Positions 18,732 through 26,743 of a stretch of DNA of 64,000 nucleotides are shown in pieces (the stretch's first letter is position 1; each line of letters starts with the position of its first letter). Location of the stretch: NCBI RefSeq assembly GCF_020990385.1, contig NZ_CP087599.1, positions 434,001 through 498,000 on the forward strand, in the 5' to 3' direction. The notes under the pieces are model-generated. The model did no database searches and was not told where the DNA came from. It saw nothing but the letters and a program-made list of their open reading frames with translations. A program made the position numbers and the translations under genes. This stretch comes from Paracoccus sp. MA. Its GTDB lineage: Bacteria; Pseudomonadota; Alphaproteobacteria; Rhodobacterales; Rhodobacteraceae.

Positions 18732-20083
18732 CCCATATCGCCGTCATCGACATCGGCAAGACCAATGCCAAGCTGGCGCTGGTCGATGGCGGGACGCTGG
18801 CCGAGATCGCCGTCGTCACCCGCCCGAACCGTTCCTTGCCCGGCCCGCCCTGGCCTCATGTCGATCTGGATGGGCATTGGCGGTTCTTCCTGACGCATCT
18901 GGCGGCCTTCCAGGCCGAGCATGGCGTGGATGCGATCTCGATCACCACGCATGGCGCTGCGGCCGTGCTGCTGGACCGGCAGGGCCGGGTGGCGGCGCGG
19001 ATGCTGGATTACGAGCATTCCGGGCCGGATGCGCTGGCGGCGCGCTATGACGCGATCCGGCCGGATTTCGCGCTGACCGGTTCGCCCCGGCTACCGCTGG
19101 GGCTGAACCTCGGCGCGCAGCTTCACTGGCTGCTGGCCGCCCATCCCGATCTTGCCGGGCGCGTCGCGCATGTCGTGACCTATCCGCAATATTGGGGCTT
19201 GCGGCTGACCGGCGAACTGGCCTCGGACATGACCTCGCTCGGTTGCCACACCGATCTCTGGGATCCGTGGCAGGGCCGTTTCTCGCCGCTGGTCGAGCGG
19301 CTGGGGCTGGCCGGCCGCTTCGCGCCGGCGCGCCGCTCGAACGAGGTGCTGGGCGGGCTGTCGCCCGAGGTCGCGGGCTGGACCGGCATTCCCGCCGGCA
19401 CCCCGGTCGCGGTCGGCATCCATGACAGCAACGCCTCGCTTTTCCCGCATGTGCTGGCGCGGCAGGCGCCCTTCGCGGTGGTCTCGACCGGCACCTGGGT
19501 GGTGGCCATGGCGGTGGGCGGCGCGGGTGAACGGCTGGACCCTGCGCGCGACGTCCTGGTCAATGTCAGCGCGCTTGGCGAACCCGTGCCCTCGGCCCGG
19601 TTCATGGGCGGGCGCGAATTCGAAATCATCCGCGCCGGCAGCGCGGCCAAGCCCTCCGACGCGGATCGCGCCGCCGTGCTGGATGCCGGCCTGATGATCC
19701 TGCCGGCGGTCGAGCCGGGCTCGGGCCCGTTCCGGGGCCGCAAGATGGGGTGGACCCGCCGGCCGGCGACCGAGGGGCAGCGCATGGTCGCCCTGTCCTG
19801 GTATCTGGCGCTGATGACGGCGACCTGCCTCGATCTGGTCGGGGCGCAGGGGCCCACGATCGTCGAGGGGCCCTTCGCGCGAAACGGCGACTTTCTCGAC
19901 ATGCTGTCGGCCTTGCGCGGCAAGGGCGTCGAAACCGCGGCCTCGGCCACCGGCACCTCGGTCGGCGCGGCGCTTCTGTGCCTGCCCGACGCGGCGGCCG
20001 CATGCAGCACGCCCCGGCCCCCACCCGCCAGCGCCGAGTCGCTGCGCGCCTATGCGCATCAATGGCGCGCAGCGGTGGGGTGA
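18728..20083 (+). CDS. rhaK: Rhamnulokinase (rhizobial RhaK type)
   Basis: A 451-aa FGGY-family sugar kinase that phosphorylates rhamnulose to rhamnulose-1-phosphate. The ATP-phosphate loop [14 protein letters not shown] is at residues 7-20, the substrate-binding GIHDSNASL segment is near the middle, and the second phosphate region is STGTWVV. It closes the rha operon; in R. leguminosarum RhaK is also needed for the RhaSTPQ importer to work. Length is typical. Confidence 0.93.
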   Translation: MTHIAVIDIGKTNAKLALVDGGTLAEIAVVTRPNRSLPGPPWPHVDLDGHWRFFLTHLAAFQAEHGVDAISITTHGAAAVLLDRQGRVAARMLDYEHSGPDALAARYDAIRPDFALTGSPRLPLGLNLGAQLHWLLAAHPDLAGRVAHVVTYPQYWGLRLTGELASDMTSLGCHTDLWDPWQGRFSPLVERLGLAGRFAPARRSNEVLGGLSPEVAGWTGIPAGTPVAVGIHDSNASLFPHVLARQAPFAVVSTGTWVVAMAVGGAGERLDPARDVLVNVSALGEPVPSARFMGGREFEIIRAGSAAKPSDADRAAVLDAGLMILPAVEPGSGPFRGRKMGWTRRPATEGQRMVALSWYLALMTATCLDLVGAQGPTIVEGPFARNGDFLDMLSALRGKGVETAASATGTSVGAALLCLPDAAAACSTPRPPPASAESLRAYAHQWRAAVG

Positions 20084-20089
20084 GGGATG

Positions 20090-20476
20090 TCAGCCATATC
20101 CAAGGGCCGTCGAAGCGGCGCGTCCCGCGGCGGTCAGCAGCCGGACATATTCCGGCTTGCGCGTTTCGTCGAAGCGGATCAGCGGGAAGGCGATGCTGAT
20201 TGCCGCGACCGACTTGCCGGCATGGTCCAGGACGGGCACCGCCATGCAACGTACGCCGGCCTCGCTTTCCTCGATTTCTTCGGCATAGCCCTGCGCGCGG
20301 GCCTGCATCAGTTGCGCAAACAGCTCGTCCGGGTCGGTGATGGTGCGAGGCGCGAGCTTCTTCATCTCCATCTTCGACAGCCTTTCGCGGATCTCGTCAT
20401 CGTCGCGAAAGGCCAGCAGCGCCTTTCCCAGCGAGGTCGAATGCAGCGGGTTGCGCTTGCCCAGGGTGGATTGCAT
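20090..20476 (-). pseudogene. IclR-family regulator, C-terminal domain only
   Basis: 128 codons match only the IclR effector-binding domain: the segment NPLHSTSLGKALLAF opens it and AVPVLDHAGKSVAAISIAF lies in its core. The whole winged helix-turn-helix is missing. The IclR reading begins abruptly at 20476, where the minus-strand sequence switches to an IS66-transposase-like frame, so the 5' half was removed by a mobile element. It cannot bind DNA as it stands. It probably once regulated the divergent importer operon at 20936. Confidence 0.85.
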
Positions 20477-20808
20477 CGACAGGTATCCGGCTCGATCATC
20501 CGCTCGATCCGGGGCAGACCCGCCGGAAGATGCCCGCGGTTGCGGCGTGCGGTTCGACGCGGAGGCGTGCCGGGCGCCGCCGCGGCGTCCTGCCGCGCCT
20601 CGACCTCGGCCACCGCTGACCGAGATAAAGCGCGTGAATGGTTCGTGGCAGCTGGTCTATTGCTGGACCCATGTCCGGCGTGAACCCCGTCGACTATCTC
20701 GCCGAAGCCGTCCGCGCCATCCTTGACGGGAACCCCAGATCCCACATCGAAGACCTCATGTCCTGGCGGCACCCACAGCGGCCAAGCCTGCTTCCACAGC
20801 CTCCATGA
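20477..20808. mobile_element. Rearranged IS66-family transposase fragments
   Basis: On the minus strand (about 20630 to 20478) a frame encodes ARRNRGHLPAGLPRIERMIE, the segment before the zinc finger in IS66 TnpC. On the plus strand, 20625-20684 encodes SWQLVYCWTHVRRE, from the central TnpC domain. From 20671 another plus frame encodes GVNPVDYLAEAVRAIL with a stop at 20806-20808, the TnpC C terminus. The central and terminal parts are fused at a shared TGTCCGGCG, so most of the gene between them is deleted, and the N-terminal part is inverted. No terminal repeats are visible. Confidence 0.75.
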
Positions 20809-20851
20809 TCATGTCATTGCAGGGGAGTGGTCCAAAGCCCTACCGCTTCGA

Positions 20852-20892
20852 GCGTTTTGCTGGTGAAACACGCGCTTTGCCCGTGGCATACT
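20852..20892 (+). promoter_or_regulatory. Operator and promoter of the first catabolic importer
   Basis: GCGTTTTGCTGG (20852-20863) is followed by GTGAAACACGC, forming an imperfect inverted repeat. CATACT at 20887-20892 is a fair -10 hexamer, putting the operator over the -35 zone. The same 12-mer, reversed and with one change, occurs twice before the bicupin gene at 38365-38395, so one regulator probably controls both. Confidence 0.5.
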
Positions 20893-20935
20893 GTCGCACA
20901 GGCTCGGTTGCGCAGAACAGGTAGGACGCACGAAC

Positions 20936-21949
20936 ATGAACCCACTGACGATTGGCCGCCGCGATTTCCTTCGCGGTGCTGCCGCATCCGCCGCGACACT
21001 GGCGCTTGCCAGTCCGGCTGCGGCGGCTGGAACGGCATTCCGTTTTATCACTCCATTCTCATTCTCCCTGGCTTTCGCCCCCGTGCTCTATGCCGAAGCT
21101 GCGGGCTACTATGCGGAAAATGGTCTGGATGTGGCGATAGAAGCGGCGCAAGGGGCGGCGATGGCGGCGCAGATGGTCATCGCGGGACAGATGGATGCAG
21201 GCCGAACCGGGGGCACGAACTATCTCGTCTCGCGCGTCAACAACGATGCGCCGCTGATCTCGATTGCGACCATCGCCCAGATATCGCCGTTTTTCCTGAT
21301 TTCCTCGACGCAAGAGCCGGTGCAGGCCGTGGCCGATCTGAAGGGACGGACGGTTGGCCTTGCCAGCCTTGGCGGCTCGATGGAGGGCACGCTGGATCTT
21401 TTGCTGATCGACAACGGCATCGATCCGAAGGAGGTTCGCAAGGTCAAGGTGGCGGACAACGCGGCCTCATTCGCGCTGATCGAGGCCGGGCGGGCCGGGG
21501 CCTTTGTCGGCAACACCTCGTCGATGATCCTGGCCAGTGCCGCGCGCAGCGATGTGCATGCCATTCCCATGGATGACGGCATGCCCGGACAGGTCTATGT
21601 CGCAAGTCCCGCCGAGATCGAAGCGGCCCCCGAAAAATTCATCGCTTTCCTGAAGGCCACCCATCGATCGGCCCGCGAGATAGCTGCCGCCGAGGATCTG
21701 GGGCCGGTCCTTGAGAAGCTTGTCGGAAAATTCACCATTTCCGGGGCCAGTGATGCGGAACTGGCCAAGCGCGACCTGGAAACCAATGCCCGGAACTGGA
21801 TGGCCAGGGGCCCGGAGAACCTGCTTCGCAACGTGCCCGAGATCTGGGCCCATGCGGTCGAGACCCTGCACCGCGCCGACATGCTGGACGCGGCACCGGA
21901 TCCGACGACGCTTTACACCAATGCTCTGCTGGAAAGGGCGGTGGCGTGA
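20936..21949 (+). CDS. ABC transporter substrate-binding protein, NMT1/TauA-like
   Basis: A 337-aa periplasmic binding protein of the NMT1/THI5/SsuA group. The N terminus has a twin-arginine motif GRRDFLRG (residues 7-14) followed by a hydrophobic stretch ending ASPAAAA, so it is probably exported folded by Tat. Later comes the domain-typical ADLKGRTVGLASLGG. It forms a complete importer with the next two genes. Members of this group bind aromatic acids, sulfonates, pyrimidine precursors or phthalate-like compounds. The neighbouring Rieske and VOC genes suggest an aromatic ligand; this is inference. Confidence 0.88.
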   Translation: MNPLTIGRRDFLRGAAASAATLALASPAAAAGTAFRFITPFSFSLAFAPVLYAEAAGYYAENGLDVAIEAAQGAAMAAQMVIAGQMDAGRTGGTNYLVSRVNNDAPLISIATIAQISPFFLISSTQEPVQAVADLKGRTVGLASLGGSMEGTLDLLLIDNGIDPKEVRKVKVADNAASFALIEAGRAGAFVGNTSSMILASAARSDVHAIPMDDGMPGQVYVASPAEIEAAPEKFIAFLKATHRSAREIAAAEDLGPVLEKLVGKFTISGASDAELAKRDLETNARNWMARGPENLLRNVPEIWAHAVETLHRADMLDAAPDPTTLYTNALLERAVA

Positions 21950-22755
21950 TGGCTTTCGACCAGTCGCCGCAAGGCCCCGACATCGTTGTTTCCGGACTGG
22001 ACAAGGTATTTGGCCATGGGGAAACCGCGGTCCATGCCATCACCAACGCCAATCTCAGCCTCGAAAGGGGCGAGTTCCTGTCGCTTCTGGGCCCTTCGGG
22101 CTGCGGCAAAACCACGCTTCTGCGTATCATCGCGGGGCTTGAGGCACCGACCTCGGGCAATGTGCAGATCCGCGATCGGCAGGTCTGGGCGTCCGGCCGG
22201 CGTTCGAACGGAGCGACACGACCGGTTTCGATGATGTTCCAGGAGGCGCGGCTGTTTCCCTGGTATACCGTCGCCGAGAATGTTGCCCTGCCGCTGCGCA
22301 TCGCGGGCATCGGCCGGGCCGAGCGCATGGCGCGGGCGCGGCGGATCTGCGAGACCGTCGGCCTTGGCGCCTTCGTCGATCATCGGCCGGGCCAGCTGTC
22401 CGGCGGCATGCGGCAGCGCGCCTCGCTGGCCAGGGCGCTGGTGACCGAGCCGCAGGTGCTGCTGCTGGACGAGCCCTTCGGGGCGCTGGACGCGATGACC
22501 CGCGATACGCTGAACCTGGAACTGATGGAGGTTTGCGCCCGGGCCAAGGTGACGACGATTCTTGTCACCCATTCCATCACCGAGGCGGCTTTCCTGTCCG
22601 ACCGGGTGGCGGTGCTGGCGCCCCGGCCGGCAAGGATCGTGGAAACCATCGAGATGCCGTTTCCCCGGCCCCGGGATCTGGACCTGCAGCGCACGTCCGG
22701 CTTCCAGAACATGGTGGGACGACTGAGGAAGGTGCTGACGGAGGGCGCGGCATGA
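21949..22755 (+). CDS. ABC transporter ATPase (NitT/TauT/SsuB family)
   Basis: A 268-aa single-domain ATPase. Walker A is GPSGCGKT (residues 48-55), the signature LSGGMRQRASLARAL, and Walker B VLLLDEPFGALD with a following THSITEAAFLSD switch. I use the ATG at 21949, which shares one base with the upstream stop; a GTG one codon earlier is also possible. It powers the importer formed with the genes on either side. Confidence 0.93.
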   Translation: MAFDQSPQGPDIVVSGLDKVFGHGETAVHAITNANLSLERGEFLSLLGPSGCGKTTLLRIIAGLEAPTSGNVQIRDRQVWASGRRSNGATRPVSMMFQEARLFPWYTVAENVALPLRIAGIGRAERMARARRICETVGLGAFVDHRPGQLSGGMRQRASLARALVTEPQVLLLDEPFGALDAMTRDTLNLELMEVCARAKVTTILVTHSITEAAFLSDRVAVLAPRPARIVETIEMPFPRPRDLDLQRTSGFQNMVGRLRKVLTEGAA

Positions 22756-23519
22756 AAGAGAAAACCCTGCGTATCGTGCTGCCCGTGATCGCGGTGCTGC
22801 TGTTTCTGATCGGCTGGTCGGCCTATGTCAGGACATCGGAGGTTTCGGCTTTCGTCCTGCCCGCGCCCGAGCAGATCCTGCTGGCCTTGTCCGACATGAT
22901 CGCCGACCCGGATTTGTGGTATCACACCCGCGTCACGATGACCGAGGCGGTGGCCGGGTTCGGCATTGCTGTGGGGCTTGGCATCACGCTGGGCTTCGTG
23001 ATGGCCCGGGTGCCGCCTGTGGAATGGGCGGCCAAGCCCTTCATCGTGCTGATGCAGCTGATCCCGAAAATTGCGCTGGCTCCGCTGTTCGTGCTGTGGT
23101 TCGGGTTCGGACTGGAATCCAAGATCGTGATTGCGGCCGCACTCGCCTTTTTCCCGGTGTTCTCGAACGCGCTGCAGGCGTTCAAGTCGGTCGATCCAGA
23201 AGACCGGGACGTGATGACCATGTTGCAGGCCAATCCCTGGCAACGCTTCGTCATGCTCGACCTGCCCACGGCCTTGCCCGTGGTCCTGACCGGTACCGAG
23301 GTTGCCGTGGTGATGGCGATGATCGGTGCCATCGTGGGCGAGTTCATCGGCGGCAGCGAAGGGCTGGGCTATCTGGCAGTCATGCATTTGCAGAATCTTG
23401 CTGTCCCACAGCTCTTTGCCGTCATCGTGGTGTTGACGCTTGTGGGATTGGCGCTTTACGCGGTGATCTCGCAGTTGCGGCGCTGGCTGACTCCCTGGCA
23501 CGTCTCGGTGATCGGCTGA
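22752..23519 (+). CDS. ABC transporter permease (SsuC/TauC family)
   Basis: A 255-aa BPD_transp_1 permease with about six helices. The EAA coupling loop is near DVMTMLQANPWQRFVMLDLP, and the GEFIGGSEGLGYL segment is typical of nitrate/taurine/sulfonate permeases. The ATG overlaps the ATPase stop (ATGA). Last gene of the first importer operon, ending at a bidirectional hairpin. Confidence 0.93.
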   Translation: MKEKTLRIVLPVIAVLLFLIGWSAYVRTSEVSAFVLPAPEQILLALSDMIADPDLWYHTRVTMTEAVAGFGIAVGLGITLGFVMARVPPVEWAAKPFIVLMQLIPKIALAPLFVLWFGFGLESKIVIAAALAFFPVFSNALQAFKSVDPEDRDVMTMLQANPWQRFVMLDLPTALPVVLTGTEVAVVMAMIGAIVGEFIGGSEGLGYLAVMHLQNLAVPQLFAVIVVLTLVGLALYAVISQLRRWLTPWHVSVIG

Positions 23520-23531
23520 GAAGGAGCTGCC

Positions 23532-23554
23532 CGGCGCGCTATACCTGCGCGCCG
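23532..23554. terminator. Bidirectional hairpin between convergent genes
   Basis: Perfect 8-bp arms CGGCGCGC (23532-23539) and GCGCGCCG (23547-23554) with a 7-base loop sit exactly where the importer operon and the IclR gene converge, covering the IclR stop codon. No long T-run on either side, so termination strength is uncertain. Confidence 0.6.
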
Positions 23555-24357
23555 AGCAGCGAAGACAGGCGTTGTGCAGTGCTGTGCACGCCGTCTGCAA
23601 TTGCCTGGCGGCGGTCGCTGTTCGGCTCGAAGGCGCTTTGCCGGCCGGAGAGGCTGATCGCCGCGACGGGCCGGTTGGAATGGTCCAGGATCACTGCCGC
23701 GCAGGAGCCGATACCTTCCTCATAATTGGCGACCGACCAGGCCAGCCCCTCGGCCCTGTCGGCATCGAGCTGCCTTTCCAGTTGCTCAAAGGTCACCGCC
23801 GTCCGCGAGGTGATCGCCGCCAGCTTCCCGTCTGCCAGGAGATCGCGGACCTCGGCGCGCGGCATATGGGCAAGGATGATCCGGCCCATGACGGTGGCAT
23901 GGGCGGGCAGGCGGCTGCCTTCGCGGATATTGCTGACCAGTTGCACTTCGGGCGTCTCGCGCACCAGAACGATGACATCGGTTCGCGACAGCACGCCCAG
24001 ATGCGCCGAAAGCCCGGTCTCGGCCGCCAGCCGCGCCAGAAGCGGTCGGGCCAGACGCACCACATCGCGCGAGGACAGCATGCTTGCCGTCAGTTCCAGC
24101 AGCCCATAGGACAGGATGTAGCCGCCGCCGTCCTCGTCGCGCTCGATCATGCCTTCGCGTTCCAGCGTATGCAGCAGACGCAGGAGCGTGGTGCGGTTCA
24201 TCTCCAGAGCTGCCGCGGCCTTGGACATGTTCCGGCAGCGATTGCCGGCACTGATATGGCGCAGCAGGCTGAAGGCGCGGCTGACGGGTGGAACCTCATA
24301 GCTGGGATTCGGATCGATGACCGATTCGGTCGCCGGTTTGGCGGTCGAGCGTGGAAT
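23539..24357 (-). CDS. IclR-family transcriptional regulator
   Basis: The frame carries a full IclR protein: a helix-turn-helix with MSKAAAALEMNRTTLLRLLH and a ligand domain with HLGVLSRTDVIVLVRE and HATVMGRIILAH. No ATG, GTG or TTG lies just before the DNA-binding domain. The best placed start is ATT at 24357, five bases after a strong GGGAGG, giving 272 aa. The frame stays open to 24702, but that extension crosses the promoter region and looks non-coding. It is divergent from the importer/Rieske operon and has matching repeats on both sides, so it is the likely regulator of that operon and of itself. Confidence 0.82.
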   Translation of the reverse strand: MPRSTAKPATESVIDPNPSYEVPPVSRAFSLLRHISAGNRCRNMSKAAAALEMNRTTLLRLLHTLEREGMIERDEDGGGYILSYGLLELTASMLSSRDVVRLARPLLARLAAETGLSAHLGVLSRTDVIVLVRETPEVQLVSNIREGSRLPAHATVMGRIILAHMPRAEVRDLLADGKLAAITSRTAVTFEQLERQLDADRAEGLAWSVANYEEGIGSCAAVILDHSNRPVAAISLSGRQSAFEPNSDRRQAIADGVHSTAQRLSSLLGAQV

Positions 24358-24376
24358 GGGAGCCTCCCGGAAAATC

Positions 24377-24403
24377 CATGAACGATATTTTCTATAATGA
24401 ACA
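24377..24403. promoter_or_regulatory. IclR operator half-sites, regulator side
   Basis: ATGAACG at 24378-24384 and ATAATGAACA at 24394-24403 are two direct half-sites about 17 bp apart just upstream of the IclR start region. The same half-site recurs at 24604-24632 on the other side of the divergent region, suggesting autoregulation plus control of the catabolic operon. Confidence 0.5.
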
Positions 24404-24578
24404 ATTCCTGTCTTGCCGCCAAGCCATGTTCTGCCGGTCGGCGGCCTGGATCGCCGCTGATGCGGCAAATCCTTTGTAATCAATCCGATATCGTCAAGCA
24501 CGCCGGCGTCGCCGCATCCCGCCCTCCTGGATCGGATGCCATGAGCGCAAGATGAACGCCGTCCAATGACGAGTTTTG

Positions 24579-24632
24579 TTGACAGCCATGTCGCGGCGTT
24601 ACTATTATGAACATAACGTTCAATAATGAACG
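24579..24632 (+). promoter_or_regulatory. Promoter and operator of the Rieske catabolic operon
   Basis: TTGACA at 24579-24584 and TATTAT at 24603-24608 with an 18-bp spacer make a good sigma-70 promoter. Overlapping and after the -10 are ATTATGAACA (24604-24613), the inverted GTTCAATAAT (24618-24627) and AATAATGAACG (24622-24632). Binding here would block transcription. The ribosome site GGAGG precedes the ATG at 24689. Confidence 0.6.
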
Positions 24633-24688
24633 AAAACACCGGACTTGCCGCCAGGCGACTTGGGCCGGTGGAAAACAGGAGGTTAGAA

Positions 24689-24991
24689 ATGGACGTCTTC
24701 AAGGATCGCCTCTCTCAGCGTGCGCTGGATACCAGCCGCCCCGCGCTTGCCCATCAATGTCAGGGCAGGCCGTTGAGCGACGCCGAGATCGCGCTGAAAG
24801 ACGCGCTGATGGAAGTGTTCGCCGCCGGGACGCATGATTTTACCCGGGTTGCCGCCGAATTGGCCTCGCGCGGGGTTGCGGCTCCGGTCTCGGGCCGCAC
24901 GGACTGGACCGAGGCGCTGCTGCTGCAAGAACTGTCCGCGATCAATGCCGATCTCGACGCTGCCTATCGGGATCACGGCTATGGCGCTTGA
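24689..24991 (+). CDS. Small recombinase-like helix-turn-helix protein
   Basis: A 100-aa protein after a good GGAGG site. The middle, LSDAEIALKDALMEVFAAGTHDFTRVAAELASRGV, reads as a helix-turn-helix with the spacing of resolvase C-terminal domains, followed by TDWTEALLLQELSAINADLD. Similar short proteins are found beside aromatic Rieske and ABC gene sets and named recombinase-like HTH proteins. It has no catalytic recombinase domain. It overlaps the ATPase gene by 11 bp, so it belongs to the operon; function unknown, perhaps regulatory. Confidence 0.7.
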   Translation: MDVFKDRLSQRALDTSRPALAHQCQGRPLSDAEIALKDALMEVFAAGTHDFTRVAAELASRGVAAPVSGRTDWTEALLLQELSAINADLDAAYRDHGYGA

Positions 24992-25754
24992 GTTCCGCCA
25001 TGTGACCAAGCGTTTCCCGACCAAGACGGGCAAGGAAGTCACCGCAGTCCAGGACGTGACCTTTACCGTCAACCAGGGGGAGTTCGTTTCGGTGGTCGGG
25101 CCCTCGGGCTGCGGCAAATCGACCATCCTCAGCATGACCGCCGGCCTTTATGGCCCGACCGAGGGCGAGGTTCTGGTTTCGGGCGAGCGGGTGAACGGGC
25201 CCAACCCCCATGTCGGCTTCATGCTGCAAAAGGACTTGCTTTTGCCTTGGCGAGACATTGTCTCGAACGTCGAATTCGGTCTGGAATCGCGCGGCGTCGA
25301 CAAGCATGCCCGCCGCACGCGCGCCATGCAGGAACTGGTGCATTGCCATCTGGAGGGCTTCGAGCACCATTACCCCTATCAGCTGTCGGGCGGCATGCGG
25401 CAGCGCGCGGCACTGGCGCGCACGCTGGCCATCGACCCCGAGATCATTCTTCTGGACGAGCCGTTCTCGGCCCTGGACGCTCAGACCAAGCTGCTGATCC
25501 AGAACAGCTTCGCCAAGGTCATCGCCGAGCAGCGCAAGACCACGCTGCTGATCACCCATGACCTGGCCGAGGCGGTGCTGATGTCGGATCGCATCCTGGT
25601 CCTGTCCGAGCGCCCCGGCAGCGTCCTCGCGGAAATCCCGGTCGACCTGCCGCATCGCGACGAGCCGCTGAAGCGCAGCACGCTGAAAGAGGTCGGCGAC
25701 TATGCCGCGCAGATCTTCACGCTGCTGAAACTGGAAGAGAAAGCCGTCGCCTGA
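24981..25754 (+). CDS. ABC transporter ATPase (NitT/TauT family), second importer
   Basis: A 257-aa ATPase. Walker A is GPSGCGKST (residues 40-48), the signature LSGGMRQRAALARTL, Walker B IILLDEPFSALD, and the switch LLITHDLAEAV. It starts inside the end of the small HTH gene. It drives the second importer of the island with the next two genes. Confidence 0.93.
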   Translation: MALEFRHVTKRFPTKTGKEVTAVQDVTFTVNQGEFVSVVGPSGCGKSTILSMTAGLYGPTEGEVLVSGERVNGPNPHVGFMLQKDLLLPWRDIVSNVEFGLESRGVDKHARRTRAMQELVHCHLEGFEHHYPYQLSGGMRQRAALARTLAIDPEIILLDEPFSALDAQTKLLIQNSFAKVIAEQRKTTLLITHDLAEAVLMSDRILVLSERPGSVLAEIPVDLPHRDEPLKRSTLKEVGDYAAQIFTLLKLEEKAVA

Positions 25755-25768
25755 TGAGGGGGAATGCC

Positions 25769-26743
25769 ATGAAATCAGTCTTTTTCTCGGCAGCCTTTGC
25801 TGTCTCGACCCTGGTTTCCGCCGCTGCGCTTCAGGCGCAGCAGGCCGTGACCTATCTTTTTCCCGGCCCCGATTTTCTGCCGGCCTTCGCGCCCTTCCAG
25901 CTTGCCAAGGGCAAGGGCTATTTCGAGGAGGCCGGGCTGGACGTGACCTTCCGCGTCGGCAAGGGCGGCGCGGATGTGGCCACGCAGGTCGCCGTCGGCA
26001 ATGCCGATCTGGGCGGCGGCATCGGCGACACGCCGATCGTGGTGCGTCCCAACGGGCTGGACGTAAAGGGGGTGGCGCTGCTGGGCGGGCATGGCCTGAC
26101 GCAGCTCGCCTGGCGCAAGGACAGCGGCATCGGCGGGCCCGAGGCGTTCAAGGGCAAGCGCATCGGGGTGCTGTCCTATCAGGACACCACCTATTATAAC
26201 CTGCTGGGCGCGCTGGCTTCGGTCGGACTGACCAAGGACGACGTGCAGATCCAGTCGGTGGGGCCGGGCGGGGTGATCCAGCTGACCATCGCCGGCGAGC
26301 TGGACGGCATGTCCGGCGTTCCGGAATGGATCGCTGCCGTCGAGGCTGCCGGCGTCGAGATGGAGCAGGTTCCCGTCGAGACGATCTTCCCCGCCATGGC
26401 GCAGGCCATCATCGCCTCGGATCGCACCATTGCCGAAAAGCCCGAGATGGTCGGCAGTTTCGTCAACGCCGTCCTGCGCGCGATCCGTGACATCGAGGCC
26501 GATCCCGCCAAGGCGGCCGCAGACTATGTCGGTTTCGTGCCGCAGCACGCCGGCAAGGAGGCGGAAGTCGAGGCGATCCTGCGCGAATACGCGACCAAGG
26601 TCTATCCGGCGCAGGAAGGCCTGCCGCTGGGCGGCTTCGACCCCGAACGCCTGACCGCCGTGCAGACGTTCTATGTCGATCACGGCATCGTCCAGACCGC
26701 CGTGCCTGTCGAGGATCTTTATACCAACGAGTTCGTCAGATGA
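25769..26743 (+). CDS. ABC transporter substrate-binding protein, second importer
   Basis: A 324-aa NMT1/TauA-like binding protein with a Sec signal (FFSAAFAVSTLVSAAALQAQ). The FEEAGLDVTFRVGKGGADVA and AFKGKRIGVLSYQDTTYYN segments are typical of the group. The ATG at 25769 is preferred over 25754 because AGGGGG lies six bases upstream. Unlike the 20936 paralogue it uses Sec, not Tat. Probably binds the catabolic substrate or a related compound. Confidence 0.9.
   Translation: MKSVFFSAAFAVSTLVSAAALQAQQAVTYLFPGPDFLPAFAPFQLAKGKGYFEEAGLDVTFRVGKGGADVATQVAVGNADLGGGIGDTPIVVRPNGLDVKGVALLGGHGLTQLAWRKDSGIGGPEAFKGKRIGVLSYQDTTYYNLLGALASVGLTKDDVQIQSVGPGGVIQLTIAGELDGMSGVPEWIAAVEAAGVEMEQVPVETIFPAMAQAIIASDRTIAEKPEMVGSFVNAVLRAIRDIEADPAKAAADYVGFVPQHAGKEAEVEAILREYATKVYPAQEGLPLGGFDPERLTAVQTFYVDHGIVQTAVPVEDLYTNEFVR

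Noticed and set aside
20362..20772. A 136-aa minus-strand gene upstream of the truncated IclR
   Set aside because: Its recognisable middle is an IS66 TnpC fragment and its end is an out-of-frame reading of the IclR sequence, so it is remnant DNA.
24357..24702. A 115-residue N-terminal extension of the IclR regulator
   Set aside because: The open frame to an ATG at 24702 crosses the divergent promoter and operators and has no IclR-like content; a start near 24357 is more plausible.
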